From Hyalella azteca (Eukaryota; Arthropoda; Malacostraca; Amphipoda; Hyalellidae), in assembly GCF_000764305.2 (NCBI RefSeq), contig NW_025942175.1:126147-190146 (forward strand): a stretch of 64,000 nucleotides of DNA, read 5' to 3'. The first letter of the stretch is position 1; each line of letters starts with the position of its first letter. The notes below the pieces were generated by a model. The model did no database searches. It saw nothing but the letters and a program-made list of their open reading frames with translations, and was not told where the DNA came from. A program made the translations under genes and the position numbers. Positions 26,454 through 37,620 of the stretch are shown one piece after another.

Positions 26454-27183
26454 GACATCATTAGTGCATCACGAAACAGGGATATGTTAATTTAGCAAAC
26501 TGCCTTAGTCCCTTACGATGTATAATGATTACAGGTGAGTTATATGATTATTTAATTGTATTCATTGTTACAAGTTGTTATTTTTAAAAACTATATCACC
26601 ATCTTCCCAAAATATTTCAATATTATTCCAAAGAAACTTGTGAATTTTTAAAGCGGGAAAAATTATTTTCAAAGCTGCCGGGCTCTACTTTCTGATGGAT
26701 GCACTGAGTAGAAAATAAAAATGGCTGTAAGTGTTGAATTTCATCGAGAAATTCTATGATAAAATGATTTTTTGTCTATAAATGAAGTTCAAATATACTG
26801 GCTTAAAAGCGTGAGTATATTCGTGTAACGAATCAAATTTCAGCACTGAACATTACATCGCGATATATATGGTTTGAGATTGAATGAAAATTCTTTATAA
26901 ATATTTAGCTTTATTTCTCACGTTAAACAGTATCGCACGCCTCACACATAACCGTCAATTTATTTGTATATCAAGTCACGTTCAACAAATTTCACAGTAA
27001 TATTTTCAATCCTGGTAAACGGAATTCAATGGAATAAATACGAAGTAATTTAAATAATAATAGTTTTGATTGTCCAGAGTTGAAAGGAAAAGCCTGGATA
27101 AAACAAAATTATTTCATTCATAAGAGCGGAACAAGTTCTAAAACCATTTAAATTCTGGGAATTTCGCTACCTAAGAATATGAT

Positions 27184-28330
27184 AGGTTAAGAAAGAATGA
27201 TCAGGAATGAATATAGTAATTAAACATTAAACAATATTTTTAAACATTATTTATTCACGTATCGATGAGAGATAGAGTTTAAAGGTTAAAATTTACTATG
27301 GCTCCACCGAGTTGCATGGAGAGTATTGATTTGTGACAGAGAGCCATATTTATTATAAAATATATAATTGCTATGTTTTTGGCAGAGTATTGATTTTTAT
27401 ACGTATAGATAGTCAGGCTGACGGATTTAAGCTTATAGGAGAAATCTGGATATCGCTCTTGCCAGAAATGTCATGAGAAATGATTTATTCATTCCTGAAT
27501 TGCATTTTAATTTGAATAAATCAACCAACAAGAACAATCACGGGGAATACTTATGTGATAAAAGTTCGTACGTATATGCACATATCCCAACTGTAATCGA
27601 CGACACTTTTAGTTTGCAGAAAACGCATCAAAATTTCCTATAGGCGTCATACGGGTCTCGAGTTTTTCATCCGCCAAAATTCCTAAAAATAATTATTATG
27701 ACAACTTAGGTTTACAAAGCAAAAATGACGATGGTTGGGAAGAAACGAGAGCTATTTTGCTACGAATGCCAATGTTACAGTAAAAATGCATGAATAATGT
27801 AACAGCATAATATGCGAAGTCAATAACGGACAATGAAATTTTCACATTAAAAATACGCGTCGGCGGTACCTTCATTTTTTAGTAATTTTTGTAAAACTAG
27901 CGTATACTTTGAAATAAATTATTTTTTTATCATTTTCTGCTTGATATTTTGCTGGATAAATAGATGATTATATAGCAGGTCAGTAAATTTCACTGAACTA
28001 ATTCGTTCGTTAAACACAAGCGGCAAAAACTATCGAAAAATTAGATTGACCATTTTTTCTTGCATTTTGTTAGAAGCAAAAACTGTTCGCTTTACACTCA
28101 ATGCAATTAACTGCGCATGGAAAGCATGCAAAATTATATACCAAAGGAAGCATAATGTGCATGCTTTATTCTTTTGAGCTCAGTGGGTTATACATATTTC
28201 AACTAACGCATAGAAATGTGAATTTTAATGAAAGACACTCATTGTTCAAATCAACACTCAATACAACATAACCAGTTTTTAAGCGAGGTATCTTTAAGTG
28301 AGGCATCTTTAAGTGAAGTATCTTCAAGAG
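27184..28330. repeat. Repeat B, copy 1
   Basis: Closely similar to 30165 onward: both start ggttaagaaagaatgatc and share the cgacgacactttta, tcatacgggtctcga and cggcggtac blocks and the final aggtatctttaagtg repeats. This copy lacks the foldback element and has only about three units of the 15-bp motif. Confidence 0.9.
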
Positions 28331-30162
28331 TCGTAATTTTCTCTACTATTATACATGGCTAATAGAAGTCGAATTAAATTCTAATGAGCTGCTATTTTGT
28401 GCAGCAGGCGAAACTGTAATCCTCTACTAAAGAAAATGAGGTCAACTCGGCCACCTCTCCCGGGCTTTACACTCACCAGCCTCTAAATATTATGCTTCAT
28501 TATTAAACCAAAATTGAGAACTGATATAGACTGCATTCAGCTTTGGGCGAACACCTCGGCATTGTTGAGAGTTGGCACTGCAGTTATAACTCACTTTGAT
28601 GGCACGTCTTACGCTCGGTTCCGAGTTGCTGAAATTCTCCTTCAAATCCATGCAAGCTGTGAACTGTTTGCCTAATGCCCGACTTTGTCAAGTATTTCGG
28701 CTAGAACATTTGTACTAACAACTCGATTCTGTTAAATCTATGAAGAGCGAAGTGTCGGCTCAACTTAGTTGGTTTAGTGCGCTGGCTGCAACACGCCTCG
28801 TACAAGTTTAATATGAATCATTTTCAACCAATAAAAATACCAGTTTAGTCGAATAATATCATCTAGTTCTTTGCTGGAGTCTATTCAGAAACCCTTTACT
28901 GTCATGTAAAATTTCTAACTCTTAGTAACTAATATAAATTTTCATACACGTGCGGACGTGCCGCATACTTCCGTAAATATTATAACCCGTCTATAATTAT
29001 AACACCAATCACCTAATAGATTGATCAGAGTGATAGAAAACTCTGACGAATATTAGAATAAATTCATCCCTCATTGTGCTGGGAATTTTAATTAATTATG
29101 ACTAGACTCACTGCATGTGTGCAAGCTGTCTTCTGGCGTCCATGATTCTATTAGTAAGAGGCGTAGAGGGGAGAGATGGAGGTTGGCAGGAGGCGAGGCT
29201 CCCACTGTTAGATGATAGCTCCAGACTGAGTGCACTCGTCCATCTGGCCGTTGAAAAAATACGCCTTACAAGAGGTCCTTAAAGTTTAACCACCATATTA
29301 TATTAGCTGCTGTTCTTACCCTTTTAAAAATCAGTCGAAGTATTCCTCAAACAAAGATCAGTAGCATGATTCGGAGTAAGAATCTTGCGCAGAAAAAATA
29401 TCCCTTTCAAGAAGTCCATAAAGTTTAACCACCACATTAGCTGCTGTTCTTACCCTTTTTAAAAATCAGTCGAAGTATTCCTCAGACAAAGATCAGTAGC
29501 ATGATTCAGAGTAAGAATTTTGCGTAGAAAAAATATCCCTTACATGAGGTCCTTAAAGTTTAACCACAACATTAGCTGCTCTTCTTACGCTTTTAAAAAA
29601 TCAGTCAAAGTATTCCTCAAACACAGATCAGTAGCATGATTAAAATTAGGAATTCTTGTCTTGAGGTTCCTTAAAATAAGTAATATATAGTTCTTGGTTT
29701 ACTTTTCTTCTGTAGGGCTACAAACGTCTAGCTCTGTTAACATGGATTTGACAAAATATTGGAGAGAAAAATTTTATTTACTTGATTATTGCTCCCATAG
29801 GTTTGGAGAACCCATGCAAGATTGAAATATGTATTATGAAGTAAAATGTTTTAATTTACTCGTCTCGCTCACACACGGCTAACAGTGACAGTGATGTAAC
29901 TAATTGCAGTGAGAATACGGTCAATATGAAATTCATAGTTTGATGTAATCTAGTCATACTGTTTTTCATATTTTAAAACTGAGTAAAACCGTAAATTTTA
30001 ATTTCAATAACTTCTTTCAATTTAAATATTAAAGTGTGACGCTAAGAGTAGCAATGAAACATTTAATAATTAGCAATTATAATTATAATGATTAGAATTT
30101 CCCTATTAGGTAGGTTTATCAACTTCGTCAACTGAAAACTAACTTCAGTTAACTTTAGCTTA
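28330..30162. repeat. Repeat A, copy 2, with a 770-bp extra segment
   Basis: 28330-28430 and 29203-30162 match copy 1. The segment at about 28431-29202 is absent there and is of unknown nature. Three tandem units have the marker at 29272, 29411 and 29546, one fewer than in copy 1. Confidence 0.88.
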
Positions 30163-30423
30163 AAGGTTAAGAAAGAATGATCAGGAATGAATATAGTAAT
30201 GGTTAAACATTATTTATTCATGTCATGATGAAAGGTAGAGTTTAAAGGTTAAAATTTACCATGCTTCCACCGAATAGCATAGAGAGCATTGATTGTTGAT
30301 AGAGAGAGGTATATTATTATATATAATATATATTATAGCTATATTTTTTTGACAGATTATTGAATTTTTACACTTATAGATAGTCAACCAGACGGATTGA
30401 AGCTTATAGGAAAAAATTAGATC

Positions 30424-30556
30424 GGTACCCACTGCAATGAGTGACAGAGAGCGCATTTTCTCACGTCCGTCCGTCCGTCGTTACGGACGGACGTCACGGA
30501 CGGACGGACATGACGAGAATAATAGCGCCTTTTTTCCGTAAATGAAAAAATGCGCT
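30424..30556 (+). repeat. Palindrome-bearing foldback element, copy 3
   Basis: A decayed PstI-type palindrome (CCCACTGCAATGAGT) is followed by GAGAGCGCATTTTCTC, a hairpin ACGTCCGTCCGT / ACGGACGGACGT (about 30463-30494) and a closing ATGAAAAAATGCGCT. The matching position in repeat B copy 1 (about 27450) lacks it. Confidence 0.88.
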
Positions 30557-31654
30557 AAAAACATCTTCGTGTCAGAAATGTCATGAGAAATGAATTATTC
30601 ATTCCTGAATTGTATTATAATCATGTATCATTGTATTAAAAAAATCACCCAAGAAGAGCAATCACGGGGAATACTTATTTGATAAAAGTTTGTACGAATA
30701 AGCACATATTCTTACTGTAATCGACGACACTTTTAGTATACAGAAAACACGCTGAAAATTTCCTATGCGTCATACGGGTCTCGAATTTTTCACCGCTCAA
30801 ATTCCTATAAATAACTGTTATGATGGTTAGAAAGGAAGGGGAGCTATTTTGCTACGAATGAGAATGTTACAGTAATAATATGCGTTTAAAAATTACCTTT
30901 TAAACAACACTGCTAAAGAGGTCAGTTTCTCCGATGTTACACATGTACAATGAATTTCTTATTTTATTTTTGAATACTAAAAAAGTTATTTGTTCAACTT
31001 TTTTAATATATAATTTTTTTACATTTTTAAAGTTATTTATTCCGTCAATTGATTCAAGCATCGTCTCTGCTTAACGACTTAACGTACGAGTGCAAAATTT
31101 TAGATCGATTGGACAAGTAGAAGTGTATTAAATATCGATTATAAGATTTTTAACAGCGAAACAAACAAACAACAAGAAGTGAAGTTAAGGAGAAGTGTTG
31201 TAAAAATGTGCGAATATTATAAAAGCATACTATCCATAGTAAACAGTTGATAAACGAATTTTCGCATCGAAGATGCTCGGCGGCGGTACTCGCATTTTTT
31301 AAATTGTTTGTAAAATATGTGTCTAATTGGAAAATATATTACTCAATTTTTATTAATTTTTGCGTCGTATAAAAATGGATGATTATAGCACGTTAGCAAA
31401 TTTCACCGAACTAATTCATTCATTAAACACACGCGGCCGAAACTATCGAAAATTAAATCGGCAATTTTCTCCTGCATTTTGTTTGAAGCAAAAATTGTCC
31501 GCTGTACATTCAATGCAATTAATTGCGCACGAAAAGCCTGGAAAATTATATACAAAAGGAAGCTTAAATTGCATGCTTTATTCTCGTGAGCTCAGGGGGT
31601 TAAACATATTTCTACTAGTGCATAAAAATGTGGTAATTTATCATATAAGTTCTT

Positions 31655-31850
31655 GAAATCGACAAAATATTGTTGAAATCAACAAAACATTGCTGAAATC
31701 GACAAAATATTGTTGAAATAAACAAAAAATTTTTGAATCAGCAAAACATTGTTAAAATAAACAAAACATTGCTGAAATCGACAAAATACTGTTGAAATCG
31801 TCAAAAGATTGTTGAAATCAACAAAACATTATTGAAATCAACACTCAATA
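31655..31850. repeat. 21-bp minisatellite
   Basis: About nine units of the form ttgaaatc(g/a)acaaaacat. Repeat B copy 1 has only a single-unit remnant near 28238. Confidence 0.92.
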
Positions 31851-31863
31851 CAACATAAGAAGT

Positions 31864-32092
31864 TTTCAGGCGAGGTAGCTTTAAATGAGGTATCTTTAAG
31901 TATGGCATCTTTAAGTAAGGTATCTTTAAGAAAAGTATCTTCAAGTGAGGTATCTTGAAGTGAGGTATCTTTAAGTAAGGTATCTTTAAGTGAGGTATCT
32001 TTAAGAAAGGTATCTTCAAGTGAGGTAACTTTAAGTAAGGTATCATTAAGTGAGGTATCTTTAAGTGAGGTATCTTTAAGTGAGGTAGTATC
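31864..32092. repeat. 15-bp minisatellite
   Basis: About 15 units of aggtatctttaagtg with substitutions. Because the unit is five codons long, it creates spurious open frames with five-residue periodicity on the minus strand. Confidence 0.94.
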
Positions 32093-35000
32093 TTTCACAA
32101 TTCCATTACTGGAGCTCAAAGAGTGCTCACGTGTACGTTCATGATAACATTTGTGCTGCCAGGCGACCACATTGTTGCGTGATGCACGCACTTCCAGCAC
32201 GCATTGCGTAATTGCGTAGTGACAAATCACGGCTATCACGCACGGCTTAGCGAAGTAAAATGTCTTGAATTCACGCGCCCCTGACAAAATAGTGAGGCTG
32301 CTGAGTGTGTACGGTCCTTGCTGTACAGTATAAAATAGCACTTAGATAATAAAGAGGGACAAGACAGAGGGAAATGTTTGTACCGTAGGCTGTTTTCAAG
32401 CAAATGTGGATCAAAACAGCAGATAAAACGTTAGAAGCTTGCAAGACAAAAAAAAAAACACTGTTTTGAGGTGCAAATATTTGATTTCACATTAATGTAA
32501 CAGCAAAATGATTAATTTTTTATTGTTGTTCAGTAAAATCAAGCAACACTATGGCTTGAGAAGTTGAAGCCAACGTAGAAGATGTCAATGTTTCCGAAGC
32601 AATTATTGTAACTTTTGGTGCTTATTTCTAGCACAGAGTTCCTCAAATGACGGGCACGACGTATAGTTTCGGAGACAGAAAATAAAATTGCGATATAATG
32701 ACCGGAAAACTTCTCAGTCCGGTCATTTGCGACTTCATTGTCATAAAATTTTTGCCCGCGCAAATGCATTCGCCTGTGCAGTAAAAAATTATATGTTTAC
32801 TCCATGTGAGCCAGATTTTGATATTTCTAGAGAAGAGCTGGAAAAATTACATCGAAATATTTCTTAGAAGGCATGTTTATATCCTATAGTGGTTTGCGAT
32901 ATTCAACTTTCTTCTCACATTAATTGATGACACATCTATTCAAATTCGGGTTTAAAAGGTAAATTAGATAAAATTACGCACAAGAAACGTGCATTCTAAA
33001 TAGGAGAAAGTAAGAAGCTGTGATTAGTAATATTCCATGAGTATTTCAAATTTATTTTAAAACATTGGCTATGAATGATTCTAACAGTTAGAGACTAATT
33101 ATATATAGACTAATTATATTATTATTATTATTAGAGACTAATTATATATACTACCACCTGCGACTAACTATAGAACTATCACCAAAAATTTGATTAAACT
33201 TATTTTTCCGGTTCTAAATTTCTCCAAGTTTCTCTAATAAGTTTCAAAATCTCGATAGTTCAAAGAAGATTATGAGAAAGCTCATAATCTTATGGAAGTT
33301 TGCAGTAATTAGTGTCGCTTCTCAGGAATTACCTATATTTGATATCTAAGATATGAATGCAATTAAATACCTAACTTTGGCCTAGACTATTGTAGATATG
33401 AACTCCAACGCCCGCAATGGTTGTGATGATTATTAGATTGGAAATTCTTTCGTTTACGCCAAATTTAGTCAATTTGTGTTCTACTACATGAATCTAGAAT
33501 GGAGAAATAAAGTATGTTAATTAATTTCTACTTCACATATATCAATTCAACTCAAAGTTTGTTCAGAATCCAAGAGCACAGTCTGGCCTGCTACGTGCCG
33601 ACAATCGCTTCACCAGCCACGAACCATTTCTGACTTGCGAATTTATGTTTGTTGACCATTTTTATATTCTTTCACAAAATTGTATTGCTATTTAAATGCA
33701 TCGGAGCTGTGCAGTATAGAACAATAAATCTTTTCGCTAAAAAATGCTTGGCCATTGCTTGCACATTTTTATGGGATTCTTGTTTTAGTGAGCGATCTGT
33801 CATTGCAGGAAAAAAATCTCTAACGGATGGACTAATAAATAGCAGTTCCAGGTATCCGGAAAATTCACCAGAAAACTTGTAAGCGTTGCAAAAAAACGAC
33901 ACAATAAGCTGCTATCCGGAAGTTAAATCCTGAATGCAAGTGTGCCAATTTGAACTTCCGAGGGAAGTTTGGCTGGCTGGTTGCGACGCGTCAAAATTTT
34001 TATTTAGACAAAACGCTTTTATTTGCGTTAATCATGGAATGAAAGTCTTATGATTTATATGACGATTATTTTCCAAGTAATATTGCGACATGAGTATGTC
34101 AAATGCGGCTTTATACCACATTTATTGGAACAATCTGTGACAATATTGACCCTAGTGACCCTATGATTACTAGCGCTTCAGCTGCTAAGCTATCTCGCGC
34201 CGTTGTGACAATATTGAGTTTCGACGAAAGATATATAAACTATTTCGATTAAAAACGGTTTCCGAAATTAATTGCATATGTAAAAATACAATATTTTGTA
34301 TTTTTATTACCTGTTTTAATATTGTTAATCAAATTAATAATACAATATATAATGATGCAGAGGTAATCAATATAAAAATATTTCTATTAAAAATTGTTAT
34401 TAATATATCCACAACATTTTCTGAAGCTTTTTCAATCTCTTGTAAAATTTTAAAATGAATGGATTGGAAATTATTGATGGATTGACAGTGTAGAACTAAG
34501 TACCTACTCATGTGTTCCTAAATTATAAATATACTTTCTATATATTTTGTGTTCCATGAGAATGCATGTCGAGCACAATTTACCTCTAATCATTTTAGTT
34601 AGCACCTCAAGTTTCTGTTTGGTGCTACTCGACTAAAGAGGTAAGGAAACATTCGAAACTGTCGCGTATATTCGTTTGATCAAAATTCGAATCCACACTT
34701 TCGACTGTCATGTATATTCACTTGATGAAAATTTTAAAACACACTTTCGAAAAAAATGCAGAATAAGAATTCGTGTATTCCAATCCTTCATAAACGAATA
34801 TCCGTGACATTACTCTAATTAAGTGCACCCGGTAAGCATGATTATTATTTTTCCAATAGCTTTGCTAGCTGATGTGATTTTCGTCATAAATTTTTTTAGA
34901 ATAATCTGAATTTATGCAGTTATTCGTCTGATCTTTTTAATTAGGAGTTATATCTAATGGCTATAACTGACGATATATTTTTGAGTGTATAATTTAAGCG

Positions 35001-35631
35001 GGTCATTGACATTCAATAGCAATAATTTAGGCGATGAATGCAATCCGGAAACTCATACCCGTTGTAAGCGACGCCGGAAGTGAGTTCACAAGAGCATTAA
35101 ATCGCCTAGATCTGACATACTAGATTTGACATATAACAGATTCATATCAGTAACCGACGCTCAATATTGGATCATGTATACAAGCCATAACACAGCTTAT
35201 ATATTGAGAGCCCGACAGCTAGCCAACGCTTAAAATAAGCAATAGTGTAGAAATTATTACCCACTTTACATTGCACGCCTGTGGTTGAGTGCGTGGCAAC
35301 TCGACGTCAAAAATAATTGCTCTATATTTATTAAAAACTAAACTGTGTGCATTGGATGCGTGATATGTTTTAACGGAGCTTGGTTCAACAAAATTAAAGT
35401 GCCGGAAGGAGTTCGCCAAAGTCTGGGAAATTGCTTCACTTAGCTCTTAGACCGAACTCGGTTGGGCTATGCATTTTGTCGGCTTAACTGTAGAGAAAAG
35501 TGAGTATTACTGATAAGAAGTTTGAATTCATTAAATTATGATATTATTAACAACGTGAATGTATAATGGAAACAGGCAAAGTAATATACTAACTTTGGGT
35601 CGGAATGCGCACAAATAATGGGTACATTGTG

Positions 35632-35700
35632 ATGATTCATGAATCATATAATGGATGATATATATAAATGAATCATGAATCATATATGTATGATTCATTT
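35632..35700. repeat. Cluster of short palindromes
   Basis: The perfect 16-bp palindrome ATGATTCATGAATCAT lies at 35632-35647. The inverted pair AAATGAATCAT / ATGATTCATTT lies at 35667-35677 and 35690-35700. Confidence 0.85.
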
Positions 35701-35854
35701 ATAACTATTTAAAGTGATAAAATCCTTTCAAATCTATTCACCATGATGCTCCATAGCATGATCTTAAAACTCAAGTGATTTAAAAATAATACATACATAA
35801 AAATATCAATGAGCCGTACCAATTTAAACCTTTCAATGCATGGTATTGCTGCTT

Positions 35855-36001
35855 TTCAGCGCATTTTCTCATTTATGGAAAAAATGCCCTATTGTGCTCA
35901 CAATGTCCGTCTGTCTGTCCGTCCGTGACCTCACGTTTTCGTCGACAAGAAAATGCGCTCACTGTCACTTACTGCAGTGAGTACTGAGTTTTATTTTTTT
36001 A
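35855..36001 (-). repeat. Palindrome-bearing foldback element, copy 4
   Basis: Same orientation as copy 1, with AGCGCATTTTCTCATTTATGG, a GTCTGTCCGTCC tract, TTTTCGTCGAC, AAGAAAATGCGCTC and a one-mismatch palindrome (ACTTACTGCAGTGAGT). Confidence 0.85.
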
Positions 36002-37410
36002 CACATGCTTGCGTGAAAAAATTCATGTACATTATATAACAAAAATATCTATTATTATTTGGTTAACAAAACTTTTTGATCAGCGCCCTTAAGTGACTGA
36101 TCGCTCTGAAAACAAATGATCTCAAGTTCAAAACTGAAAATGTTTATAATGATTTTAGTCACTTTTTTATTCAGTTTCTTTATCCGACGACTATGGTGCA
36201 ACCTAAAACTGGAAAACTGATTTTCCGGGAATGTTTACAGTACTTACACAATTTGTGTAATGTTGACCGAATAGTTCATCATAACAATTTAGAATAAATA
36301 GTTCGTTGTACCACAATTGGCATCATGGTTCATGGTGATATAATGTGGAATTAATTATTCATAATATTAATGTAGATCTAATGATTCATCATAATGATGT
36401 AGACGGTTGAAATAACAGTAGAATGCGTTATGGGATTTTACAGCGTAACTAACAGCGTTTTTTCTCAGTGTTGAAACAGTAAATGCCATTTACCAACTCA
36501 TAAATAAAAAAATTGAATATATATCAATGAAAAAAATATGTTTCAAACCAAAATGGGTGCCATCGAATCTTTGAATCACATATGAGTTTTAATCCTTTCA
36601 CACGTTTAGGCAGGCTAAAAAATAATGGGATCATGTATAAATGAGCTCTAGCTTACTCGTGAGTTAAGCAATTTTTCTAAAAAATGTAAATACAGATTTA
36701 TGGATATGTAATTTCATATTTTTAATTACTTTTCAACATTTTCGACGACGATTTTAGCAAGAACAAAATCATGTATACGCATGGCAGTGTGCGGCAATTT
36801 ATTATAGAATGGCATTACTTCGCCGGAAACCGGGGAAAAATAATTTTAGTGATAGTTATATTTATAAAATTGAAAAAATTGTTTGATCCTAAACTAAATT
36901 CTTACGACAGGTAGTTTATATGTAAGTTGTTACCTTGATAGCTCAGATAAATCATACATGGAACACATAAATTGAAATTAGAAAGAACTGATACAACGCC
37001 ATCTTTAAATTTATTTTGATTTCCACGATTCAGTTCAAACATGTGCGCCTATTTCAAAATGTAAAAAGCACAATACAATACTTTTCAGCATATTAGCTGA
37101 GACAGATTTTTACACAAATTGTTAAAAAAAATATATTTTTCTAGCATAAAAAAATTTCTATTTAAGAGCGTCACGAAATAATACAGAATAAATGCAGATT
37201 TTATTTATTGGGGTTTGGGAAGCTATTTATATAATAAAATCGTATATTAGTTATAAAGTTTCGTAGCTTTTAATGCGGCTATTTAATTACATTTTAAAAT
37301 CTTTAAGACTTTCAGGAACAACATTATTATGCATGACAAGTTTCCATTTTCTCTTATCATTCCAGTCAAGAGTTTAGACAATGTAAATATATCACATTTT
37401 TCACCAAGAC

Positions 37411-37620
37411 AGTCGAACATTTTACTCACCGTCTTGACATGGTGCAGGAAGATTTTACTCACTGCCTTAATATGGTAAAAAAAAGGTTTTTACTCAACAT
37501 CTTGGCATGATGCAGAAAGATTTTACTTTCTGTCTCAACATGGTATAGACGGATTTTACTCACCACCTTAACATGGTACCGAAGGAATTTACTCACCGTC
37601 TTGGCATTGTACAGAAAGGC
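37411..37620 (-). repeat. 33-bp minisatellite made of the exon/intron border
   Basis: Six units at about 33-bp spacing. The donor-equivalent position falls near 37596, 37563, 37530, 37498, 37462 and 37429. On the minus strand each unit resembles the last codons of the receptor exon (CCATGTCAAGACG) followed by the donor GTGAGTAAAAT. Units 1, 2, 5 and 6 keep GTGAGT, unit 4 has GTTGAGT and unit 3 has decayed. The first unit straddles the coding end; the other five lie in the intron. Confidence 0.9.

Larger units (their letters stand above)
30165..31920. repeat. Repeat B, copy 2
   Basis: Diverged direct repeat of 27184-28330, interrupted by a foldback element at 30424-30556 and by expanded minisatellites at 31655-32092. 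It follows directly after repeat A copy 2, giving a B-A-B order. Confidence 0.88.
17967..37596 (-). other. 19.6-kb intron (inferred) of the Kekkon-like gene
   Basis: If the LRR/Ig exon splices to the exon at 17966, this whole stretch is intron. It contains a split tandem duplication (20732-22035), foldback elements (21418, 30424, 35855), the larger foldback element (25201-25817), the B-A-B composite (27184-32095) and simple repeats (about 23250-23310). I looked for further minus-strand exons with good splice borders and found none that convinced me. A CpG-containing segment at 26214-26453 is listed separately. Confidence 0.5.

Noticed and set aside
31838..32341. 167-codon minus-strand frame with KDTSL repeats, and the overlapping LKIPH repeat frame at 31801-32046
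   Set aside because: Both are produced by the 15-bp minisatellite, which is open in more than one frame. The non-repeat part has no recognisable domain, and the related B copy has no such frame.
35034..35123. 30-codon frame with VVSDAGSEFTRAL, slightly like an integrase SDxGxEF motif
   Set aside because: Too short, and no flanking integrase sequence in any frame.
37593..37596. TGA as the true C-terminus of the receptor
   Set aside because: Not excluded as an isoform, but it lies within a strong phase 2 donor and a compatible exon exists downstream, so it is not taken as the main end.
37411..37620. CRISPR-like array
   Set aside because: Directly adjoining 33-bp units without unique spacers; a minisatellite in a eukaryotic gene.
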